Shown here piece by piece: positions 5,977 through 13,915 of a stretch of 64,000 bases of DNA. The notes below the pieces were generated by a model. The model had not been told where the DNA came from and did no database searches. It was given only the letters and a program-made list of their open reading frames with translations. Each line of letters opens with the position of its first letter. Within the stretch, counting starts at the first letter, position 1. This DNA comes from Candidatus Saccharimonadota bacterium (GTDB taxonomy: Bacteria; Patescibacteriota; Saccharimonadia; Saccharimonadales; UBA4665): contig JAQBRT010000001.1 in NCBI GenBank assembly GCA_028286345.1, forward strand, positions 62,001-126,000, given 5' to 3'. The position numbers were made by a program, and so were the translations under genes.

Positions 5977-8094
5977 CTAGTCGGTGCGAGGGTCTTGAGT
6001 CAGCAAACGGGCGCGCATTTCTTGGAAGCGTTTTTGCTGCTCGGCAGCAATTTCCTCGGCAGTTTTCTGCTTTGGAGCCGGTTGGCCGGGCTTTTGCTCA
6101 CCTTTTGGCTGGCTGCCGTTGCCACCACTGCCACCACCACCGATGATGTTGACTACTGGGATGACAATTGGGCTGCGCTGGGTCTGCTCAAAGAGGTAGT
6201 GTGTAACGTGGTCTTTGAGTTCGGCTTTGAAGCGGTCGAGGTCGACGCGCTTAAAACGTTGCTGCACTGCCCGCTTGAGTTCTTGGCGGAGGCCGTTCAT
6301 TAGTTCTTCTTGGTCGCGCATGTAAATGAAGCCGCGGCTGATGATGTCTGGGCTGGTCAGTAAGTTACCATTTTTCTTATCTATGGTCAGGACTACGGCA
6401 ACCAGGCCTTCTTCGGACAACAGGACGCGGTCTTTGACGACGACGTTGTTGACTACTGCGCCAGTTTGGTCGACCAGAACGGTACCATGTGGCACTTCGC
6501 CGATCATTTCCATTTTGTCAGGGGTCAGCGCCAGGACCTGGCCGTTATCGGCGTTAAAGGTGTTGGCGCGAGGAATGCCCTGCTCAATTGCAATGTCGAT
6601 GTGGCGCTGTTTAACGCGGTAGGCGCCGTAAATTGGAATGAAGAACTTTGGCTTGGTCATGTTGATCATGTCGGCGTATTCGTCACGTGAAGCGTGGCCG
6701 GAAACGTGCAGTGGGCCAACGCCGTCGAGTTCGTGGTTACGGTGTTCAAAGACGTGGACGTGTTTGCGGGCCAGGCCATCAACCATCTGGCCAATCAAGG
6801 CGTCGTTGCCGGATTCTGGGATTGGCGTACTAGAAAGGATCACTGTGTCTTGCTCTTTGAGCTTGATGTGGCGGTGCTCGCCGTTAGCCATACGCTGCAA
6901 TGCAGAGCTTGGTTCACCCTGTGAACCGGTACAGACTACAACGACTTCGTCGTCTTTCATGTTTGGCACGGAGGCGATTGGCACAAAAGTACCTTTTGGT
7001 ACGCGCACAAAGCCGTGGTTAACGGCCATAGCCAGCGTACTAACCATACTGCGGCCATCCATAGCCACTTTTTTATTGTTGTGCACGGCGGCATTGATGA
7101 TCATCTGGACACGGTTCATGTTGGTGCTAAACAGGCCAACAAAAATGCGGCCCGGTGCGTTTTGCATGATGTCGATAAAGCTCTGCTCAATGGTGCTTTC
7201 CGATGGCGTACGGCCCATACGTTCAACGGTGGTTGATTCGCTCAAAAGCGCGAGGACACCCTCGTTACCGAGTTCCGTTAGGCGCTCAATGTCGGAGCGC
7301 TCGTGGTCGAGTGGGTTGGGGTCAAGGCGGAAGTCACCGGTGTTAATGATGCGGCCGACTGGCGTATCAATGACGACACAGGTAGAGCCTGGGATAGAGT
7401 GCGTAATCCGCACTAGCTCCACAAAGAACTCCCCTACTTTGAGGCGTTCGTGGGTGTTTTCATTCATCATGACGGTTTTGAGTTCAAAGCCGTCGGGCAT
7501 TGGCAGGCCAAAGTTTTCAAAGATTTCTTCGACACGGCCAATTGTAAATTTGGAGCCGTAAATTGGCGCCGGGAAGCGTGGCACGATGTGCGGCAGGCCA
7601 CCAATGTGGTCAAGGTGACCATGGGTGATGACATAAGCGCGTAGTTTGTGCTGGATTTGCTCCAGGTAAGCCATGTCGGCGATGCCGTAGTTGATGCCTG
7701 GAAGGTCGACACCTAGGTCGTTACCGCAGTCAACGATGATGGCGTCGTTCATGTATTCGATGAGCATGGTGTTTTTAGAACCACCGCCGTCCATACCACC
7801 GAGGCCGATGATTTTCAGGTGCGGGGTGTCGTCGATGACATTAGCGCGAGGCCGGGCCGCTTCGGCTGGCTGGAACTGGTTGGCAATGCGCTGGGCATCG
7901 GCTTGGGTGCGGCGCTGGGCGCGCACAGCTTGGCCACGTGAGGTGGTTAGGCTGCCAACAATCTGGTTGCCCTGCTTATTCTGGCCGTTTTGTGGCTTGT
8001 TGCCACCGCCGCCACGGCGTTGGCCGCCTTGGGTTTTTGGCTTGCCGTCACCTCGTGGTGGCCGGCTTGGTTTTGGGTTGTTATTTGGTTGCAT
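5977..8094 (-). CDS. rnj: Ribonuclease J
   Basis: Metallo-beta-lactamase/beta-CASP ribonuclease with 5'-3' exo- and endonuclease activity in mRNA decay and rRNA maturation. The 705 residues begin with a Gly/Asn/Lys/Arg-rich disordered stretch (about 1-55). The catalytic core carries THGHLDHIGGLP (zinc ligands) and further ligands in GDFRLD, with the beta-CASP segment following. The C-terminal domain ends in another Gly/Gln/Pro-rich tail. A good AAGGAG lies before the ATG. It is the last gene of a run with UDG, Nudix, GNAT and pnp; pairing of RNase J with PNPase suggests an RNA-decay block. Confidence 0.95.
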   Translation of the reverse strand: MQPNNNPKPSRPPRGDGKPKTQGGQRRGGGGNKPQNGQNKQGNQIVGSLTTSRGQAVRAQRRTQADAQRIANQFQPAEAARPRANVIDDTPHLKIIGLGGMDGGGSKNTMLIEYMNDAIIVDCGNDLGVDLPGINYGIADMAYLEQIQHKLRAYVITHGHLDHIGGLPHIVPRFPAPIYGSKFTIGRVEEIFENFGLPMPDGFELKTVMMNENTHERLKVGEFFVELVRITHSIPGSTCVVIDTPVGRIINTGDFRLDPNPLDHERSDIERLTELGNEGVLALLSESTTVERMGRTPSESTIEQSFIDIMQNAPGRIFVGLFSTNMNRVQMIINAAVHNNKKVAMDGRSMVSTLAMAVNHGFVRVPKGTFVPIASVPNMKDDEVVVVCTGSQGEPSSALQRMANGEHRHIKLKEQDTVILSSTPIPESGNDALIGQMVDGLARKHVHVFEHRNHELDGVGPLHVSGHASRDEYADMINMTKPKFFIPIYGAYRVKQRHIDIAIEQGIPRANTFNADNGQVLALTPDKMEMIGEVPHGTVLVDQTGAVVNNVVVKDRVLLSEEGLVAVVLTIDKKNGNLLTSPDIISRGFIYMRDQEELMNGLRQELKRAVQQRFKRVDLDRFKAELKDHVTHYLFEQTQRSPIVIPVVNIIGGGGSGGNGSQPKGEQKPGQPAPKQKTAEEIAAEQQKRFQEMRARLLTQDPRTD

Positions 8095-8112
8095 ATAACT
8101 CCTTATTTGAGT

Positions 8113-8685
8113 TTATTTTGCTAATTTAATTTTCTTAATTATGGCGGGGATTAATGCGAAATCGTCAATTAATGTCTGACGCATTCCCCCGTTATATAAA
8201 GCCGCTGCTGGGTGAAAGAGAGGTAAGTATACCATTCCATTATACCGCTTTGGCTGGCCGTGTACCTGACTAATTTGCAAGTCCGGCAAGAAGCAATTCA
8301 GGCTGTGGCGGCCTAGGGTCACCACAATAACTGGCTGAATTACCTCTAGTTGGGACTGTAAATACGGCAAAAAGGCTGTTTTTTCTTCTGGCAAGGGATC
8401 ACGGTTGTTGGGCGGACGGTACTTAACGATATTGGTGATGTATATATCTTCCCGTTTGAGGCCGATCATCTCCAACATTTCATTTAAGAACTTGCCAGCT
8501 GCACCTACAAATGGTTTGCCCTGCAGGTCTTCATTCTTGCCTGGCGCTTCGCCAATGAACACAATTTCGGCATCCGGGTTGCCATCGCCGTAAACTAGCT
8601 GCGTGGCTGAAGCAGCCAATTCCGGACAAACCTTATCGTCCAGGATCCGCTGTTTAAGCTCATCGAGCTGTTGCTGCTTAGACAT
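8113..8685 (-). CDS. Family-4-like uracil-DNA glycosylase lacking Fe-S cysteines
   Basis: Removes uracil from DNA at the first step of base excision repair. Family motifs are clear: [11 protein letters not shown], the [16 protein letters not shown] segment, [19 protein letters not shown], and LFHPAA near the C terminus. Characterised family-4 enzymes hold a 4Fe-4S cluster with four cysteines: two in an N-terminal CxxC, one in KCRPP and one about 16 residues later. Here only Cys20 remains; KCRPP reads KYRPP and the last position is Phe. The cluster is therefore probably absent. GGAG lies 5 bases before the ATG, and the gene overlaps the Nudix gene by 8 bases. Confidence 0.88.
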   Translation of the reverse strand: MSKQQQLDELKQRILDDKVCPELAASATQLVYGDGNPDAEIVFIGEAPGKNEDLQGKPFVGAAGKFLNEMLEMIGLKREDIYITNIVKYRPPNNRDPLPEEKTAFLPYLQSQLEVIQPVIVVTLGRHSLNCFLPDLQISQVHGQPKRYNGMVYLPLFHPAAALYNGGMRQTLIDDFALIPAIIKKIKLAK

Positions 8686-9103
8686 GAATACTCCGTAGCC
8701 GGGCGCTGTTTTCGATCATGGTACGCATGCCAGGAGCGATATCGTAGTTGGCGAGTTCCTCTGGCAGGATCCAGGCCAGGTCATCGTGCTCATCGCTGAG
8801 TTGTAACTTTTCGGCTTCTGCACTGCTGACCGTACAACTTATAAATACTCCAACGATGTGCAGTTTCTCGCCGTCTTTGGTTGGCGTCCATTCATCAGCT
8901 CCCACGCTTGTACCAATCTCAAAGTCGACTGGCCCGATCTCTTCGCGGACTTCGCGCCTTAGGCCATCGGCTAGCAGTTCATCTGCCTCAATCCGCCCGC
9001 CAGGCACTTCCCAGTTGGAGTACAGGTTATCGCCTACCCGGTGTACGAGTAAAACTTTACCGCCGTTCCAGATAACAGCTTTGGCAGCAATAACTTTACG
9101 CAT
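8678..9103 (-). CDS. Nudix hydrolase
   Basis: Hydrolyses a nucleoside-diphosphate-linked substrate; the exact one cannot be read from sequence. The Nudix box is complete: GGRIEADELLADGLRREV followed by REEIG, matching GX5EX7REUXEEXGU, at about residues 34-56. The start at 9103 (MRKVIAAKAV) is chosen over an ATG 20 codons upstream. It has GGAG 5 bases before it, gives a normal 141-residue length, and overlaps the GNAT stop by 8 bases as expected for coupling. A house-cleaning role beside UDG and RNase J is plausible. Confidence 0.92.
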   Translation of the reverse strand: MRKVIAAKAVIWNGGKVLLVHRVGDNLYSNWEVPGGRIEADELLADGLRREVREEIGPVDFEIGTSVGADEWTPTKDGEKLHIVGVFISCTVSSAEAEKLQLSDEHDDLAWILPEELANYDIAPGMRTMIENSARLRSIHV

Positions 9104-9695
9104 AGGTCTCCGCCCCTGTAGGCTTGGCAGTCTCCCACAGCTCATAGAGTTCTTCTGCACCATAGGCGATACCCATTTCGCTGGCAGACATCGTGTCTAC
9201 GTAGTGAGCGCCTATCCGGCGGGCCACAGCCTTGCTGGCGTGGTTACTGACAGCAATGTCTAGGTAGATCGAATCAAGCCCCCATTCCTCAAAGCCAAAA
9301 GTTGCTAGCCGGCCCACGGCAGCCGTCATAATACCCTGCCCCTGTGCATCTTCTGCTAGCCAGTAGCCAAATTCAGCAAAGTTTCTGCGGCGGGACTGGA
9401 GGCAGGCCTCACCAACCAGTTGCCCATTTTGAAAAATGTCATACGGTGCTAATTGGCTCGTGCGGATAAGCTCTGGTGTCCGGACTTGGTAGTACTGTTC
9501 GGCCCGCTTCTGGTCTAAATTGGCAAAGTATGGGATGTGCCGGACAAGGTAATCGCGGTGGGCTTCGATCAGCGCAAAGTTAGCGCTGCCGTCGCTGTCC
9601 ATTAAGCGTAAGGTCACGTCATCGCGGACACTTAGCTCGCGTGGCAACTTATAGCCCTGAGCTATTACCGCGCCCTTACTTTCGGCGATAGCCAT
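9096..9695 (-). CDS. GNAT-family N-acetyltransferase (RimJ/RimL-like)
   Basis: Acetyl-CoA-dependent acyl transfer, probably to a protein N terminus or small amine; substrate unknown. The 199 residues show the RimJ/L pattern: LRLMDSDGSANFALIEAHRD early, FGYWLAEDAQGQGIMTAAV as the acetyl-CoA pyrophosphate loop (Q/RxxGxG/A type), and LDIAVSNHASKAVARRIGA near the end. Its ATG lies 20 bases inside the 3' end of the small membrane-protein gene, and its stop overlaps the Nudix start. Confidence 0.9.
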   Translation of the reverse strand: MAIAESKGAVIAQGYKLPRELSVRDDVTLRLMDSDGSANFALIEAHRDYLVRHIPYFANLDQKRAEQYYQVRTPELIRTSQLAPYDIFQNGQLVGEACLQSRRRNFAEFGYWLAEDAQGQGIMTAAVGRLATFGFEEWGLDSIYLDIAVSNHASKAVARRIGAHYVDTMSASEMGIAYGAEELYELWETAKPTGAETYA

Positions 9696-9888
9696 GTAAC
9701 AATACTCCGATTAGGTTAAAGAAGTTTTTGAGGGCCCCAACCAAAAAGATCAGGGTTAAAAGGTACCATAACAGGTTGCCTCGGTCGATACTCAGGCTAA
9801 AGAAACCGTAGGCGATGCCCAGCTCAACAAGTGCAAAGATAAGCAAACCTAGCTTTGTCTTGTGAAACTTGTCGAGCTTATTTGTCAT
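9676..9888 (-). CDS. Small two-span membrane protein
   Basis: 70 residues with two hydrophobic helices (KLGLLIFALVELGIAYGFF and LLWYLLTLIFLVGALKNFF) and a basic end (HGYRRK), so probably hairpin-like in the inner membrane. It starts 3 bases after the pnp stop and overlaps the GNAT gene by 20 bases, hence co-expressed with both. Family not recognised. Confidence 0.72.
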   Translation of the reverse strand: MTNKLDKFHKTKLGLLIFALVELGIAYGFFSLSIDRGNLLWYLLTLIFLVGALKNFFNLIGVLLHGYRRK

Positions 9889-9891
9889 GTT

Positions 9892-12027
9892 CTATTTCTT
9901 GTCGTTTAGTTCGCGGGCGGCGGCTTTCATGGAAAGCTGCAGGCGGCCACGGTCGTCAATGGCAACTAGTTTTACGGTTACTTTGTCGCCTTCTTTAACG
10001 ACATCACTTGGCTTGTTAACGCGTTCCTCACTCATTTCTGAAACGTGGACCAGGCCGTCTTTGCCCGGCATAATCTGAACGAATGCGCCAAAGTCCATAA
10101 CACTAACCACTGGGCGGTCGGTGTAAATCTTGCCGACTTCAGGGTCTTCGACGATGCTCAGGATCCACTGGCGGGCAGCTTCGATTGATTCGCTGTCTGG
10201 GCTAGCAATCATAACTGTGCCGTCATCCTTAATGTCGATCTGGGTGCCGGTTTCGCCGGTGATGCGCTGGATAGTTTCACCGCCCTTACCAATGATTTCG
10301 CGGATTTTGTCCGGGTTAATCATGATTGACTCGACGCGTGGTGCGTATGGGCTCATCTCTTTTGGTTCGGAAATGGTTTCTAGCATGTGCTTGAGGATGT
10401 GGGCACGGCCGTCTTTACCTTGGTCAAGCGCTTGCTTGAGGACGGTAACTGGCAGCCCGTGGACTTTCATGTCCATTTGCAGCGCAGTAATACCCTTGCT
10501 TGTACCGGTAACTTTAAAGTCCATGTCGCCGGCAAAGTCTTCGGCATCAGCGATGTCAGAAAGGACAATTGCGCGGTCACCATCGACCATCAGTCCCATA
10601 GCAATACCACTGACCAATGCTTTCAAGGGCACACCGGCATCAAGCAATGCAAGCACGCTGGAACAGGTAGCAGCCATTGAGGTTGAGCCGTTCTGGCTCA
10701 TAATTTCGGTCACGGAACGTATGGTGTATGGGAACTCGGCCTCAGATGGCAAAACAGCGGTAACAGCACGCTCGGCTAGGTAACCGTGGCCGATTTCGCG
10801 GCGGCCAGGACTGCCTAGGCGGCGGACTTCACCAACGGTGTAACCAGGGGCGTTGTAGTGGTGGAAGTAACGGCGTTCGCCCTCTTTTTCCATGGTGTCT
10901 ACAACCTGGTTAAAGCTGAGCGGTGCCAAGGTAACAATGTTAAAGGCCTGGGTCATGCCGCGGGTAAAGATACTAGAACCGTGGGCGCGTGGCAGGAGGC
11001 CAACTTCGCTGCTCAGGGTGCGGATTTCTTCGAACTTACGGCCATCTGGGCGGACACCGTCTTTGATGATGCCCTTACGGACGTCTTTGTGAACGGCTGC
11101 CTGGAAAGCTTCGTCGTAGGCAACACGGTTAAGTTCGTACTCGTCACCAAGTTTTTCAGCCATCTCGGTTTGCATCTGTTCGCGCAAATTAGCAACCAGG
11201 ACGTTGCGCTCTGGGTATGGCAGGCGGAGGTCTTCGCCCAGTTTGCCCTCAACCCATTCATCGATAGATTTTTGGATAGATTCATCTGGCAGGTCCAAAG
11301 TATATTCTTGTACGGTGACACCAACTTTCTTAACAAGCTGTTCCTGCAGGGCGATAGCCGGCTGCATGGCCGTAAAGGCAAATTCGATAGCTTCGGCAAC
11401 CTGTTCTTCGGTAACTTCTGAAGCCCCGGCTTCTACCATCATGACGCCGTCTTTAGTACCGGCGACCACTAGGTCAAGAGCTCCTTCGTCGAGCTGTTCT
11501 GGTGTTGGGAAAGCGGTCAGCTTGCCGTCGACCAAACCAATGCGAAGACCTGCTACAGGGCCTTCAAATGGCGCACCAGTCAGCATAAATGCTGCACTCA
11601 TGGCGATCATGGCGATCATGTCCGGCCGGAAGCTTGGGTCCATACTCATAACGCTTGCTACACCCTGGGCTTCGTGGCGGTAGCCCTTAGGCCACAGCGG
11701 ACGGATTGGGCGGTCAATTAAGCGGCCGATCAGGATGGCATCATCAGATGGACGGCCTTCACGCTTAATAAAGCGTGAGCCGCTAATCTTACCGGCAGCA
11801 TACATTTTTTCTTCGTAATCAATGCTTAAGGGAAAGTAGTCAAAACCCTGGAGGCTTTTAGTACCAACCATGGCTGTACCGAGCACGACGGTGTCGCCGT
11901 AACGGGCTAAGACTGAGGCGCTCGTACGGAAGCCTACGCGGCCAACTTCGAGGCTGAGCGTGCGGCCGCATAGTTGCGTCTCTACTTTAATAATTTCTTT
12001 ACCTAAAGGGTTAATTGTCTGTCCCAT
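9892..12027 (-). CDS. pnp: Polynucleotide phosphorylase
   Basis: Phosphorolytic 3'-5' exoribonuclease. The order is the family's: first RNase PH domain, helical linker (about 230-310), second RNase PH domain (TRGMTQAFNIVTLAPL, MSQNGSTSMAATCSSVLALL), KH domain (IMINPDKIREIIGKGGETI) and S1 domain (GKIYTDRPVVSVMDFGAFVQ). The start at 12027 (MGQTINPLGKEI) is preferred over an upstream ATG at 12063 because AAAGGA lies about 11 bases before it and the homology begins there. The 711-residue length is normal. It follows rpsO, the usual bacterial order. Confidence 0.97.
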   Translation of the reverse strand: MGQTINPLGKEIIKVETQLCGRTLSLEVGRVGFRTSASVLARYGDTVVLGTAMVGTKSLQGFDYFPLSIDYEEKMYAAGKISGSRFIKREGRPSDDAILIGRLIDRPIRPLWPKGYRHEAQGVASVMSMDPSFRPDMIAMIAMSAAFMLTGAPFEGPVAGLRIGLVDGKLTAFPTPEQLDEGALDLVVAGTKDGVMMVEAGASEVTEEQVAEAIEFAFTAMQPAIALQEQLVKKVGVTVQEYTLDLPDESIQKSIDEWVEGKLGEDLRLPYPERNVLVANLREQMQTEMAEKLGDEYELNRVAYDEAFQAAVHKDVRKGIIKDGVRPDGRKFEEIRTLSSEVGLLPRAHGSSIFTRGMTQAFNIVTLAPLSFNQVVDTMEKEGERRYFHHYNAPGYTVGEVRRLGSPGRREIGHGYLAERAVTAVLPSEAEFPYTIRSVTEIMSQNGSTSMAATCSSVLALLDAGVPLKALVSGIAMGLMVDGDRAIVLSDIADAEDFAGDMDFKVTGTSKGITALQMDMKVHGLPVTVLKQALDQGKDGRAHILKHMLETISEPKEMSPYAPRVESIMINPDKIREIIGKGGETIQRITGETGTQIDIKDDGTVMIASPDSESIEAARQWILSIVEDPEVGKIYTDRPVVSVMDFGAFVQIMPGKDGLVHVSEMSEERVNKPSDVVKEGDKVTVKLVAIDDRGRLQLSMKAAARELNDKK

Positions 12028-12094
12028 GTATAGGTGTTCCTTTCTATTTGGAAGTTCTCTCATCAGAGTTCAAATATATGGCGCTCCCCTTGTG

Positions 12095-12210
12095 CTAATT
12101 CAGGGTGCTATATATCTGCGGCTCTGGCGAGGGCATACTCTTCCAGATGTTTAATGTGCACAAGCTTGGCCCCTCGATGCTCGAGAGGCGTAGTCTACGC
12201 ACTGAATTAG
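12095..12210 (-). promoter_or_regulatory. rpsO-pnp intergenic region with long-range inverted repeat
   Basis: CTAATTCAG (12095-12103) and CTGAATTAG (12202-12210) are perfect 9-bp inverted repeats; the second contains the rpsO stop codon. Between them is a smaller stem around 12171-12189 (CCTCGATGCTCGAGAGG). In E. coli the rpsO-pnp spacer holds an RNase III-cleaved stem that autoregulates PNPase. A similar use here is inference only. Confidence 0.4.
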
Positions 12211-12473
12211 CGGCGAATGCCGAGCTTCTTGATCAGGTCCAGGTAGCCCTGGCTGTCACGCTCAGCAATGTAACGCAGCAAACGGCGGCGCTTACCAACC
12301 ATCTGCAACAGGCCGCGGCGGGCCATAAAGTCGTGCTTGTTGGTTTGCAAGTGCTCGGTAATTTCCTTGATACGTTCTGTCAGGATGGCAACTTGGGAGC
12401 TGCTTCCACCAGTGTCTTTTGCATGAGCTTGTGCGCTTTTGATAGCAGCGGCTTTCTTATCGGTTGAGATCAT
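12207..12473 (-). CDS. rpsO: 30S ribosomal protein S15
   Basis: S15 binds the central domain of 16S rRNA. The 88 residues carry the family signature (GSSSQVAILTERIKEITEHL, HDFMARRGLLQMVGKRRRLL). AGGA lies 7 bases before the ATG. It is transcribed from the promoter at 12525-12553 together with pnp and probably the genes beyond. Confidence 0.97.
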   Translation of the reverse strand: MISTDKKAAAIKSAQAHAKDTGGSSSQVAILTERIKEITEHLQTNKHDFMARRGLLQMVGKRRRLLRYIAERDSQGYLDLIKKLGIRR

Positions 12474-12524
12474 TCAGTTCCTAAAACTTACGTTGATGAT
12501 AGTAGATAGATGGCGTTAGGCACT

Positions 12525-12553
12525 ATTCTAGCATAGTCTTCCCTGTTAAGCAA
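12525..12553 (-). promoter_or_regulatory. Promoter of rpsO-pnp
   Basis: -35 TTGCTT (12553-12548), 17-base spacer, -10 TAGAAT (12530-12525), preceded by TGC as in an extended -10. The leader before rpsO is about 45 bases. Confidence 0.8.
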
Positions 12554-12578
12554 GGGTTTGTCAGATACTAGTCTTGGC

Positions 12579-13142
12579 TTATTGGCTCACTCCGGCAAGT
12601 GCGAACTCTTGCATGCCTGCCTCAGTGGCAACCACGAGGGCTGCTTGTTCTTGACTGTAATCAATGGCGGCGAATACTTCGCCCTTACCAGGAAAGTAGG
12701 CGCGGCCTTTGTCACGCGAGTTATACGGAACTTCTGAAACAGGCACGCCGGCGAATACTTCGCCAAGGGCTTCTGTTTCTGCAGGATAACGGCGCTCGTC
12801 GACAACACTGACGATACCATCAACCTCTACGCCTCCCAGTTTCATGGCCTCTGATATTTCACCTAAAGACCGCATGTAGCCGTCTTTACCGTAACTTGGC
12901 GGAAAGTGCGTTAGGGCAAGGGTGCGCTTACCCTGGCCATCCTTACCGGTAATAATCGAGACATGGCAGCCATTAAGGCCTTCTGTGTGTATAGCGCCAC
13001 TTTCTCCGGGTGCGATATCACGCATGCCAGAACCCCAGACTTTTACTTCAGTAACCCTTGGGTCACCGGTGCTGGCCTCAAGCTCTGCCAACTGAGCGGG
13101 AAGCAGATTATGGGCTTGAAGGAGCGGGTCGATTTCTGACAT
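12579..13142 (-). CDS. Hypothetical protein with Cys/His motif
   Basis: 187 residues from MSEIDPLLQAHNLL; the ATG at 13142 is the first after the promoter, so an upstream in-frame ATG at 13199 is excluded. No signal or span. The segment GLNGCHVSIITGKDGQ followed by LALTHFPPSYGKD has a Cys and a Thr-His pair about 25 residues apart. This is loosely like the Cys-His arrangement of CheD/CNF1-type deamidases, but the resemblance is weak and no function is claimed. The leader is about 27 bases without Shine-Dalgarno. Confidence 0.65.
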   Translation of the reverse strand: MSEIDPLLQAHNLLPAQLAELEASTGDPRVTEVKVWGSGMRDIAPGESGAIHTEGLNGCHVSIITGKDGQGKRTLALTHFPPSYGKDGYMRSLGEISEAMKLGGVEVDGIVSVVDERRYPAETEALGEVFAGVPVSEVPYNSRDKGRAYFPGKGEVFAAIDYSQEQAALVVATEAGMQEFALAGVSQ

Positions 13143-13170
13143 AGTTTTTTGTTTGTACTTAACTACTGTC

Positions 13171-13199
13171 AGTGTAGCATTTTTTGTACAATTTGTCAA
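13171..13199 (-). promoter_or_regulatory. Promoter of 12579-13142
   Basis: -35 TTGACA (13199-13194), 17-base spacer, -10 TACACT (13176-13171). It starts 3 bases from the truB stop. Confidence 0.85.
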
Positions 13200-13201
13200 T
13201 C

Positions 13202-13897
13202 TTATGACAAGAGCTGCAAGGCGGCTTGGAGCTGTTCGGGCGTCAAGCCATCGATTTTTATGGCGTCCTCGACTTTGTACTCACCCACAGCCGTGCGCCG
13301 CAGCTCGGCAGTGTATGCACCAGTTTTTAGTTCAGCGCCGATATCTTCAACTAATGTGCGGATGTATGTGCCGCTGCTGACCTCTGTTACAAAGGCAATG
13401 TCTGGGTAAATATAATTTATGAGTTCAGTTTTCCGGATGGTGATGGTGCGCGGCTCAAGCACCACTTCCTTGCCCTCGCGGGCCAGTTTGTAGGCCCGGA
13501 CGCCGTCAACTTTAATGGCTGAAAAGGCTGGTGGCACTTGGCTGATTTCGCCGGTAAATTTATCGAGGGCGGCAAGCACCTCCGGCCGCTCTGGTACTTC
13601 GGTAGAAACAACTATCTTCTCACCCTCTGTGTCACCTGTGGAACTGGCGCGGCCAATCTCGGCGATAACTTCATAGGTTTTGTCGAGTTTACTGAACTCA
13701 CCTGCCCGGCGGGTGTAATTTTTGCCAACCACCAGTACAAGCAGGCCGGTTGCGAACGGATCAAGCGTGCCAGTGTGGCCCACTTTGCAGTTTTTGGGCT
13801 TTTTACCCTCGTAGTTGGCAACAATCCGCCGTACATAATTAACCACGTCAAACGAGGTCCAACCAGCCGGTTTATCAACGAGGAGCAAGCCTTCCAT
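13202..13897 (-). CDS. truB: tRNA pseudouridine(55) synthase TruB
   Basis: Makes pseudouridine 55 in the T loop of tRNAs. The 231-residue protein has the N-terminal LLLVDKPAGWTSFDVVNYV and the catalytic motif GHTGTLDPFATGLL with its Asp near residue 46, then YEVIAEIGRASSTGDTEG and VEVSSGTYIRTL-like elements. ATG 13897 is preferred over GTG 13903: a TACACT -10 ends 7 bases before it, giving a leaderless mRNA. The usual neighbours rbfA and ribF are absent; a degenerate DHH protein lies upstream. Confidence 0.95.
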   Translation of the reverse strand: MEGLLLVDKPAGWTSFDVVNYVRRIVANYEGKKPKNCKVGHTGTLDPFATGLLVLVVGKNYTRRAGEFSKLDKTYEVIAEIGRASSTGDTEGEKIVVSTEVPERPEVLAALDKFTGEISQVPPAFSAIKVDGVRAYKLAREGKEVVLEPRTITIRKTELINYIYPDIAFVTEVSSGTYIRTLVEDIGAELKTGAYTAELRRTAVGEYKVEDAIKIDGLTPEQLQAALQLLS

Positions 13898-13915
13898 GGG
13901 CACTAGTGTAGCAAA

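Noticed and set aside
6638-7561. 307-codon plus-strand frame inside RNase J; similar long frames inside pnp (10858-11421) and the DHH-like gene (13896-14840)
   Set aside because: Low-complexity, antisense to clearly conserved genes; no initiation signals.
12639-13142. CheD/CNF1-type deamidase call for the 187-residue protein
   Set aside because: Only a Cys and a Thr-His pair with loose spacing support it; no overall family pattern, so it is left as hypothetical.
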